Below are positions 55,501 through 62,097 of a DNA stretch of 64,000 bases, one piece after another. This DNA is from Bacteroidales bacterium (GTDB lineage Bacteria; Bacteroidota; Bacteroidia; Bacteroidales; UBA10428), in NCBI GenBank assembly GCA_016929525.1, contig JAFGIP010000062.1, forward strand, positions 1 to 64,000, written 5' to 3'. The notes beneath the pieces were generated by a model, which had not been told where the DNA came from, made no database searches, and worked only from the letters and a program-made list of their open reading frames with translations. The position numbers and the translations under genes were made by a program. Every line of letters starts with the position of its first letter. Position 1 is the stretch's first letter.

Positions 55501-55787
55501 CCGATGAAGGCGGAGTAATTACAGTTACATGTCATGAACATGGCAAAAAAGAACTTTCCATCTCAATATCAGACACAGGAATAGGTATATCTGAAGACAA
55601 TATTCAGAAGTTATTCCGAATCGATGAATATTTTTCAACTTCAGGAACTGCCGGTGAAAGCGGCACAGGGCTTGGATTAATAATATGTAAAGAGTTTGTT
55701 GAGAAAAACAAAGGAAATATAAGTATTGATAGTAAAATCGGAGAAGGTACCACCTTTACATTCACTTTGCCCGTAGCAAAAGCCTGA
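52524..55787 (+). CDS. Membrane-anchored histidine kinase with five tandem PAS domains
   Basis: 1087 aa. One membrane helix (about 21-45) precedes five PAS domains. The first starts near LRLLIDNLPEGIYIK; the other four begin RTL(I/M)D..PD.IYIKD and recur every 163 residues. Each is followed by a coiled linker (LLEERQEEI..QS.EL..QN). The linkers and PAS cores are alike at DNA level too, a sign of tandem duplication. HisKA carries H870 in SIIAHDLKNPFQA, and the HATPase has LMSNAIKFTDE, SDTGIGIS and SGTGLGLIIC. No receiver. Long coiled linkers suggest signal relay along a dimeric rod. Ligands unknown. Confidence 0.92.
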   Translation: MTLSDNILLNTILLIAPLNWLQILSGFLSGNIIAVGTYLLYRYYIKLKHEGVIGDVHNFLEESGRLRLLIDNLPEGIYIKNKSCNYIIANSKFVKNFGFENPESLFGKSDSEIFAKEDSQISAEEDQKLLSGKVKTIKRIHTITDGNDNKKYFQSTKIPLKNKIGQTIGIVGTFIDVTEQEVAKQDLAEKHNIIEKERNLLRTLMDHMPDTIYIKDAECRFLDGNPAQITVTKAKSFENLLGKTDFDFYPKDIAEIFYKDDRKILDSGDPVINKEEIGFDGEGNIRVRSTTKVPFRDKDGKIAGLVGIGRDITDFKEAEEKLKEQAQSLQEINVLLEERQEEINQQSDELNVQNKKLEEERNLLRTLIDNIPDYIYYKDAHSKFVTVNKKMMEAFKTDNLENVIGKTDKDFYPEDFAAQILKDDKTILQTGKPIIDKEEPGLNSEGNFIQLLTSKVPFINPDGEIVGIIGIARDITAIKEAELKLKEQSRNLKEVNVILEERQEEIQQQSSELSSQNKILENERNILRTLIDTIPDVIYIKDKDSRFITANKRILEVMKAKDQEELEGKTDFDYYPKKIAQLFFDDEQKIITSGKALINKEEIGFDVNGNERVISTTKVPFYDADGNIAGIVGVGRDVTELIEIQNKLTKQAENLQSNNILLEERQEEIQKQSESLSEQNETLEKERNLLRTLIDHMPDYIYIKDKESHFLTVNKRLLKVMQVKSLEDLVGKTDFDISLYHEAAQQFYDDEREIIKTGKPIINKEEIGFDENGRERVISTTKVPFYDISGKISGIVGIGRDITKQKNAERQLREQAQNLQEVNIILEERQEKIQQQSEELNNQAQSLKKANVQLEQLNATKNKFFSIIAHDLKNPFQAIFGFSELLLRNFEDFDDPQKLELLNMIKSSSESAYNLLDNLLQWARTQTDRIKYNPVNIDVSELIQQNIELSQASAENKQISLVSEVECSSNAFADKNMINLVIRNLMSNAIKFTDEGGVITVTCHEHGKKELSISISDTGIGISEDNIQKLFRIDEYFSTSGTAGESGTGLGLIICKEFVEKNKGNISIDSKIGEGTTFTFTLPVAKA

Positions 55788-55817
55788 AAATATTCTTTCC
55801 AAACACTTAGTTTCCTA

Positions 55818-57161
55818 TTATTCCGGAGTATGGAACTTCAGCGTTCTTTGTCGATGAATTGCTGATTTAAACGGACTTACAACCCTTGTTAACAAACTTC
55901 TCTTTTTCGTTACTATTTCTGCAATACCAGGCATGTTTTGTCTGAATTCAAGCTGTATTCCGTAATTGGTTACCAATTGGTTGCTGTCAAGTTTTACCTC
56001 AACACTGTATATCTCATTATTTGGTACAAGTGAGATTGATTTTATTTTTCCGGTAACTGTGCCATACTCAAGATATGGATAATTGTCAAATTTTATTATT
56101 ACCTGCTGATTAGTCGATATTTTCCCTGCACCAAAGGATATTAATTCTAACCTTCCAATAATATTACCTTTCTCATAAGGAAGAACTGCAAGCACAATAT
56201 CACCCTGATTTACATACTGATTATCGCTCCATATCTTTGTAAAAGAAACCTTACCATCAAAAGGAGAACGAATTAAATACTTTTCCTCCCAAAGTAATAT
56301 CTGACCCTTTAAATTTTCATATGCCTCTCTAATACCCTGTATCTGTGATTTAGAATTCTCTTCATATTTAAGTTCCAGTTCAAGTATCTCCTGTTCGAGA
56401 TTTGAAATTTCTATTCTCGCTGTAGTAAGCGATGTATTCATTTCTTTTTTCTCAAATAACCTGGCAAGCATTTCCGATTCCGATTTCTCAAGCAATGTAC
56501 TTGATATAACTCCGCTTGCATATAACATGGAATCCCGCTTATATTGCTTTTGTACAAGCAAATATTCTTTTAATGCAACTTTTTCCTGTTCAGTCAGACT
56601 TTTTAACAATTGCGAGTATTTGATTAGTTCCTGATTAATAGAATTTATTTTTCTGTTATAATAATTCAGACTTAGAAAGTTCTCATATTCCTTCACTTTC
56701 TTCTGTAAGATAGCATATGATTCCTGTACTGGTCCAAGTTTCAATAAATTTCTAAAATTTTGCTTCATCAGGTGTTCCGGTGAAAACGATTCACTAAGCA
56801 TGCTATCAAGCAATATTATATCTTCATACCTCGCAGCAGATTCCAGTATACAAAGTATTTCTCCTTCCTTTACCTGCTGTTCGTTTACAACAAATATTTT
56901 TGTAATCCTGGCGGATACATTTGCACTAATTTCTGCGGGAGGAACTTCGGTGGTAAGTTTAATCCGGGAACTTAAAATATCAGGATATCTCAACAGTGAT
57001 GATCCGGAGACCAGAACGATAAAAACCAATACTATAATTAATGTTCCGAAACGAACAATGCTTTTCGGAACCTGGTCCAGAACATTCCTCATTTCTTCGC
57101 TGCGGATTTCCAAACTTTTAGCTCCCTCTTTATCTATATTTTCTATTTTTAGTTTTCCCAT
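55818..57161 (-). CDS. HlyD-family membrane fusion protein
   Basis: 447 aa. A membrane helix (about 37-55) anchors a periplasmic adaptor with a barrel-sandwich start (ISANVSARITKIFV), a long coiled-coil hairpin (about 140-290), and an adaptor-domain return (IRSPFDGKVSFTKIWSDNQYV). Such adaptors connect an ABC exporter to the outer membrane in type I secretion. It overlaps the C39-ABC exporter by 1 nt, so the two are translationally coupled and act together. No TolC-like gene is in the window. Confidence 0.92.
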   Translation of the reverse strand: MGKLKIENIDKEGAKSLEIRSEEMRNVLDQVPKSIVRFGTLIIVLVFIVLVSGSSLLRYPDILSSRIKLTTEVPPAEISANVSARITKIFVVNEQQVKEGEILCILESAARYEDIILLDSMLSESFSPEHLMKQNFRNLLKLGPVQESYAILQKKVKEYENFLSLNYYNRKINSINQELIKYSQLLKSLTEQEKVALKEYLLVQKQYKRDSMLYASGVISSTLLEKSESEMLARLFEKKEMNTSLTTARIEISNLEQEILELELKYEENSKSQIQGIREAYENLKGQILLWEEKYLIRSPFDGKVSFTKIWSDNQYVNQGDIVLAVLPYEKGNIIGRLELISFGAGKISTNQQVIIKFDNYPYLEYGTVTGKIKSISLVPNNEIYSVEVKLDSNQLVTNYGIQLEFRQNMPGIAEIVTKKRSLLTRVVSPFKSAIHRQRTLKFHTPE

Positions 57162-59350
57162 TACGCGCCCAACTCAAGTTGATTTTTTACCAGGTTATAA
57201 TAAACTCCTTTCCTCCTGGTCAGTTCTGCATGGGTTCCTTTTTCTACCATAATACCCTCATCCAGTACCACTATCAGATCAGCATTTTTAACCGTACTTA
57301 ATCTATGAGCAACAATAATAACGGTTCTCCCTTTAAAATACTCATTCAAATTATTCATTATTATTAACTCATTTTTTGCATCCAGCGCATTGGTTGCTTC
57401 GTCAAAAAACAGAAATGCCGGATCTTTATATATAGCCCGGGCAATAAGAATTCTCTGTTTTTGACCCTGGCTCAAACCGTACCCTTCCTGTCCTATTTTT
57501 GTGTTAAATCCCAGAGGAAGTTTTTCAATAATGCCATGCACGTTTGCCAGTCTTGCCGCAAAGTATAACTTTTCCTTATCGATTTCCTCATCAGACAAGG
57601 CTATATTTCTGGCAATACTTTCCGAGAACAAATAACCATCCTGCATTACAACGCCACAGTTACTGCGCCAGAATGACGGACTGAAATGTTGTAAACTATG
57701 GTCACCAACCGAAATTTCACCTTTAACAGGTTGATAAAAGCTCAGTAATAATTTGAGCAATGTTGTTTTCCCACTACCACTGGTCCCTACTATTGCCGTT
57801 ATCTTATCCCCGGGAACAGAAAATTCAATATCCTTTAATACATAAGGCGATTGGGGCCCTTCGTACTGAAATGACACTTTCTTAATATTTATATCTCTTT
57901 TTTCTTCTAATTCAGTAATAAATGAAGTCTGAATATCTTCTTCATTCTCTTTCTTATGAATTTCAGCCATTCTTCCCATGCTTATTCTCGCATCCTGTGT
58001 TGTATGGAAGAAATCGATCAGCTGGTCTATCGGCCCTGATAACTGTCCGACAACATACGATATGGCAACAATGCTACCAAAGGTCATATTGCCATTCAGA
58101 ACCATAAGGGCCGCATAAAACACAATTAATACATCTTTATATTCATTAAAAATAAGAGCTCCGGCCCTTTGTTTTTGAAGAAGCGATAAACCGTTAACAT
58201 TAATCCTGAATATTTTTGCCTGGATATCTTCCCACTCCCAGCGTTTTCTTTTTTCACAACGGTTAAGCTTTATTTCATGCATTCCGGTCAGTAACTGTAT
58301 CAGATTACTTTGATTACTCGACAGCTGAGCAAATTTTTTATTATCCAGTTCTTTCCTTTTTTTCATAAACTGAAGGGTCCAGAACAAATAAAGTAAGCTG
58401 CCTATGAAGAATATCAGAAATATTTTAATACTGAATATTGCCAGTACTACCCCCATAAGTACTATTGTAAAAGCTGAATGAAACAGGTTAATGGTTGTAC
58501 TTGTAAGAAACAGTTCGATGCGTTTATGATCTGAAATTCTTTGCAACAGATCGCCCTGGTTTTTACTATCAAAAAATGCGACAGGCAGCCTCATTAGCTT
58601 TATCAAAAAATCGGAAACAAGATATATGTTAATTCTTGCGCCCAGATGAAGTATTATCCAGTTCCTGATATACTCAACAAAAAACCTGCTTGTCACCAAT
58701 ATAATCTGCGCTATCAATATGGTATAAATCAGGGGAGGATTTGGAATAACAATACCCTGATCGACTAAAGTCTGGAACAAAAACGGAAATATAACCTGAA
58801 GTATGGCTCCGAAAATTATCCCCAGGAATATTTGAAATATCAGTTTTTTATAACCTTTAAGGTATTTTAGCAAAAATCTGAGTTTTTCCTTATGGACTTC
58901 AGTCTCTTCAGCTGTATAGAAAGCTGGAGTAGTTTCCAACTGCAGGCAAATACCTAAACGTTCTTCTCCTTCAATGGTAGATGCCCATGAATCCATAAAC
59001 TCTTTTTTTGAATATACAGTTTTGCCAAACGCAGGATCAGCTACATAGATTTTATCCTTTTTTATTTTATAAACGACAACAAAATGTTCCTGGTTCCAAT
59101 GAACAATACAGGGTAAAACCAAATGGTCTTTTAGCTGCGGAAAGCTAACTTTAACACCATTGGTTCTAAAACCAACAGACTCAGCTGCTTCGCTAATACC
59201 TAAAAGTGAAACCCCTAAACGTGTTATATAGCTTTTTGATCTGAGATCTTCTAACGAAAAATTTTTGCCATAATATCGGGCAATCATTTTTAGGCATGCA
59301 GGCCCGCAGTCATTAGAATCGTGTTGAATGAAAATTGGAAATCTAGGCAT
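57161..59350 (-). CDS. C39 peptidase-containing ABC exporter
   Basis: 729 aa. The N-terminal C39 domain keeps its catalytic set: Q9, C15 in SNDCGPACLKM, H89 in WNQEHFVVVY and D105 in VADPAFG. This lets it cut double-glycine leaders. The transmembrane region (about 165-440) is followed by a nucleotide-binding domain with Walker A GTSGSGKTTLLK (K528), signature YGLSQGQKQRI and Walker B FLFFDEATNALD. It exports and processes GG-leader peptides; the only candidate substrate seen in the window is the 43-codon gene at 61768-61899. Confidence 0.95.
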   Translation of the reverse strand: MPRFPIFIQHDSNDCGPACLKMIARYYGKNFSLEDLRSKSYITRLGVSLLGISEAAESVGFRTNGVKVSFPQLKDHLVLPCIVHWNQEHFVVVYKIKKDKIYVADPAFGKTVYSKKEFMDSWASTIEGEERLGICLQLETTPAFYTAEETEVHKEKLRFLLKYLKGYKKLIFQIFLGIIFGAILQVIFPFLFQTLVDQGIVIPNPPLIYTILIAQIILVTSRFFVEYIRNWIILHLGARINIYLVSDFLIKLMRLPVAFFDSKNQGDLLQRISDHKRIELFLTSTTINLFHSAFTIVLMGVVLAIFSIKIFLIFFIGSLLYLFWTLQFMKKRKELDNKKFAQLSSNQSNLIQLLTGMHEIKLNRCEKRKRWEWEDIQAKIFRINVNGLSLLQKQRAGALIFNEYKDVLIVFYAALMVLNGNMTFGSIVAISYVVGQLSGPIDQLIDFFHTTQDARISMGRMAEIHKKENEEDIQTSFITELEEKRDINIKKVSFQYEGPQSPYVLKDIEFSVPGDKITAIVGTSGSGKTTLLKLLLSFYQPVKGEISVGDHSLQHFSPSFWRSNCGVVMQDGYLFSESIARNIALSDEEIDKEKLYFAARLANVHGIIEKLPLGFNTKIGQEGYGLSQGQKQRILIARAIYKDPAFLFFDEATNALDAKNELIIMNNLNEYFKGRTVIIVAHRLSTVKNADLIVVLDEGIMVEKGTHAELTRRKGVYYNLVKNQLELGA

Positions 59351-59419
59351 GAAACTCTATTGGAATTACCAACGAAACTTCGTGTTTTTCTATCAATAAT
59401 CCAAATTTTCTTTAAAAAT

Positions 59420-60349
59420 CTATAACGCAATTGAGCTTTTGACAGGTTCTCTGAATATTACTGCATCTCTGCTAATTACAGTTTCCTTTTTACTCATATC
59501 CTGAACTGATACCTTCATTAACGGTACAGTAAAGAAAAATGTAGATCCCTCATCTTTTTTTGATTCGAACCAGATTTTCCCTTTCATTAGTTCAACCAGT
59601 TTTTTTGTAAGACTTAATCCAAGACCTAAACCTTCCTTTGAACTGTCTGATTCATCAAGTTTAGAGAAAGTACCAAATACTTTATCCTCAAATCCCTTCA
59701 GTCCGCCAATTCCGGAATCTTTAACAAAGAACTTTAAATTTTTATCCTGTATATTATATCCAAATTCAATAACCCCCTGTTCTGTAAACTTGAATGCGTT
59801 GGAAATAAGATTAGTAAGTATCTGAGCCAGTTTAGCAGAATCACATTTGATTTTAAGATCCCTGTTTTCCTCGGGAATTTTTAAAAGAAATGCAATTTTT
59901 TTATCAGCGAGGTGTTTTTGGATGGAAAAGAATGCATATACCTCTGAAAGCAGATCATTCAAATTACAAACATCATCGTTAAGTTTAAGTAATCCTGCTT
60001 CAAGTATTGAAGCTTCAACAATATTGTCAATCTTTTTAAGAAAATCTTTACTACTCTCCCGAATATATGATACATAGGTCGACTTTTCCTTTTCGTTGAT
60101 GCTGTTAAATTCAATCAGATCAGAAAACCCTACGATTGCGTTCAGGGGAGTTCTTATTTCATGATAAATATTCCTGAGAAAGTACTTCTTTGCATTGTCC
60201 ACGGCACTTTCTTTTTCACTTAGTAATTCTTCAAGATACTTTACCCGAAGTTTTAATCTTTTATTCTCAATACTTCTTCTATACATATCAGTCTTTAAAC
60301 CCGTGAAAAAATTCTGAAATCTCTTTCCTATCAGGGACAAACATTCCAT
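59420..60349 (-). CDS. Small soluble histidine kinase without sensor domain
   Basis: 309 aa. A short coiled coil (about 22-58) leads to HisKA with H63 in RNIYHEIRTPLNAIVGFSDL, then a HATPase with NLISNAFKFTEQG, KDSGIGGLKG and GLGLGLSLTKKL. Membrane segments, PAS and receiver are all absent. Between the exporter gene and the TPR-protein gene, it is likely part of the secreted-peptide cassette and may read a cytoplasmic or membrane partner. Confidence 0.9.
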   Translation of the reverse strand: MECLSLIGKRFQNFFTGLKTDMYRRSIENKRLKLRVKYLEELLSEKESAVDNAKKYFLRNIYHEIRTPLNAIVGFSDLIEFNSINEKEKSTYVSYIRESSKDFLKKIDNIVEASILEAGLLKLNDDVCNLNDLLSEVYAFFSIQKHLADKKIAFLLKIPEENRDLKIKCDSAKLAQILTNLISNAFKFTEQGVIEFGYNIQDKNLKFFVKDSGIGGLKGFEDKVFGTFSKLDESDSSKEGLGLGLSLTKKLVELMKGKIWFESKKDEGSTFFFTVPLMKVSVQDMSKKETVISRDAVIFREPVKSSIAL

Positions 60350-60462
60350 AATTCACTCCTTATTAGTACTAAATCAAGAAATCAAAAAACAATAATAAGG
60401 TCCGGGTATTTACATTTACCCGGTCCTTAGTAAATAAACCCCGTATATAAATTCTTTTTCAA

Positions 60463-61224
60463 TTATAATTTTCTTAGAATCTTCCTGGCATTCTTAGCAT
60501 AGTGACCCTTTTCATCTGATATTGCAGTGAATATTTGCCTTGCCTTTTCCACATCATCAGTCATCAGATAACATAACCCCAGATACCAGTTTGCCGATTC
60601 TATAAAGGCATTTGTCTGATGATCGATCACCTTTTGAAAATTGTCATTTGCCTTTTCATATTCCCTGATCTCCATATTTGAAATACCGGAATATAAGTTC
60701 AAACCAATTCGTGAATCGTCTTCTTTAAGTATCTTTTCGAACAGAGCAATTGCCTCAATGTAATTTTTATTTTCATAATAAATCATGGCTTGCCTGATGT
60801 TATTATCGTTCTCTTCACCTTTAGCCCTAAAGCTCATGCTAATTTCGGCAGGTTTGTAATACTGATTTACTAAATCACCCGCAGTAACATTACTTTTGAA
60901 AACATTTAATACAAGAACTACTGATATTGCTACCGAAGCTGCTATTCCTGCTGTAAAGAATGTTCTTTTTTTCTTCCCGGCATGTATATTAAGAGCTTTC
61001 TTCCATGGCTGATAATTAGCAATATATATATCATCCAATTGTTCCTGCAACTCTAATGTTTCAGTATCGGCAATAGCTAAATGCAGAGTTCGTTGAAGTT
61101 CTACTTCAGCTTTTAAGTCGGAATTTCCTTCCAGTTCCTTTTCAAACCAGATAAGTTCTTCTTTACTCATAACGTTTTCGAGGTAGCGATCTACATACCT
61201 GGAATAATTAATATCCTGTTTCAT
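60463..61224 (-). CDS. Membrane TPR protein with anti-sigma-like N terminus
   Basis: 253 aa. The cytoplasmic first 80 residues (DRYLENVMSKEELIWFEKEL..NSDLKAEVELQ) resemble the leader domain of Bacteroidetes anti-sigma/TPR proteins. One membrane helix lies at about 89-109. The periplasmic part (about 130-250) carries two or three TPR motifs (YYENKNYIEAIALFEKIL, YEKANDNFQKVI). No sigma factor gene lies next to it. Between the GG peptide gene and the kinase, it may be a sensor or scaffold in the cassette. Confidence 0.8.
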   Translation of the reverse strand: MKQDINYSRYVDRYLENVMSKEELIWFEKELEGNSDLKAEVELQRTLHLAIADTETLELQEQLDDIYIANYQPWKKALNIHAGKKKRTFFTAGIAASVAISVVLVLNVFKSNVTAGDLVNQYYKPAEISMSFRAKGEENDNNIRQAMIYYENKNYIEAIALFEKILKEDDSRIGLNLYSGISNMEIREYEKANDNFQKVIDHQTNAFIESANWYLGLCYLMTDDVEKARQIFTAISDEKGHYAKNARKILRKL

Positions 61225-61767
61225 AGTTATAATGTTTTAATTATTTTCTACAACTAATTACTATTTAATTAATTAGAATTTATCGATCTTTTATCTTACC
61301 TTATTTTAAGACATACTTATTCTATTGCAGCTTTATATACTACATATTAATTTCTTATAAACAATTCTATTTTTAAATTATTTCCCGGTACACACCGGTC
61401 GTTTTCACATGTACGTTTCCCATTGCCCTTTACAGGGCTATATATTATTTCACTTATAATTGCTCTTTTGATTTATATATCAATCTTTCAAATGTTCACT
61501 CATCAATCAACTCCAAAGAGAAAGGTGGCGAGATAAAAAAATGTAAAATTGGGAAAGGAATTGAATTGAAGTTATGTGCCGTTAAAACCATTTTCTATCT
61601 CGCCGGAATCCTTCTCTGTGTAGTTGAGAAAACAACCAAGTTGATTTTAATTCCTATATTATTATATCTGAATACATTCAGATAACTTTACTCTTATATA
61701 TCTTTAAAGAACCTTATATTAGACTTAAATTATATTTATATACCCTCAATTAATAAGATCACAAATA
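61225..61767. other. 543-bp gap with several hairpins
   Basis: No convincing ORF between the peptide gene and the TPR protein gene. It carries a 37-nt-arm inverted repeat at 61508-61626. Smaller hairpins include CCGGT/ACCGG near 61385-61398 and GCCCT/AGGGC near 61426-61439. If the region is transcribed, it would be a highly structured leader between cassette genes. Confidence 0.4.
61508..61626. repeat. Long imperfect inverted repeat
   Basis: Arm 61508-61543 starts CAACTCCAAAGAGAAAGG and contains GGCGAGATA. Arm 61589-61626 holds TATCTCGCC and ends CTCTGTGTAGTTG. They pair over most of about 37 nt with small bulges, around a 45-nt loop. No flanking direct repeat is seen, so a MITE origin is unproven. 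Confidence 0.5.
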
Positions 61768-61899
61768 TTAATCAACATCGGGTAAAGGTATTACTTGAAC
61801 TGTACCTCCGCGTGTACTCATCATCGCTTCTGTGCTCAATGTTCTTAAGTAAATTCTTTCTGAATTTTTTTCTGTGCTGTTGTTGATAATCCTTTTCAT
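61768..61899 (-). CDS. Small double-glycine leader peptide precursor
   Basis: 43 codons from the ATG at 61897-61899, stop at 61768-61770. The leader reads RTLSTEAMMSTRGG at residues 19-32. Leu at -12, Ser at -11, Met at -7 and Gly-Gly at -2/-1 match double-glycine leaders cut by C39 peptidases. The mature peptide would be 11 residues, TVQVIPLPDVD, acidic and proline-containing, without cysteines. A C39 exporter lies 2.4 kb downstream on the same strand. Too short for standard gene callers. A longer Lys/Arg-rich ORF in another frame overlaps it; I prefer this frame because of the leader match. Confidence 0.6.
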   Translation of the reverse strand: MKRIINNSTEKNSERIYLRTLSTEAMMSTRGGTVQVIPLPDVD

Positions 61900-62097
61900 T
61901 GTTACGGGGTTTTAATTTATAATCGGGTTTATTTCGTTTTACATATATATGTTCCACTTACCCCTGAAATGTCACCGGCTTTTTACAACTTTTTTTCTTT
62001 TTTTTTTCTTTTATTTTATAATGTATTGATATACTGATTTTTAGAATATTCATTTTTTCACAAGATTTTTCTACTTTAGAAGCTAAGAGACCAATAT

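Noticed and set aside
61772-61957. 61-aa Lys/Arg-rich minus-strand ORF overlapping the GG peptide gene
   Set aside because: Low-complexity basic composition and no recognisable motif; the overlapping 43-codon frame has a clear double-glycine leader and an exporter nearby.
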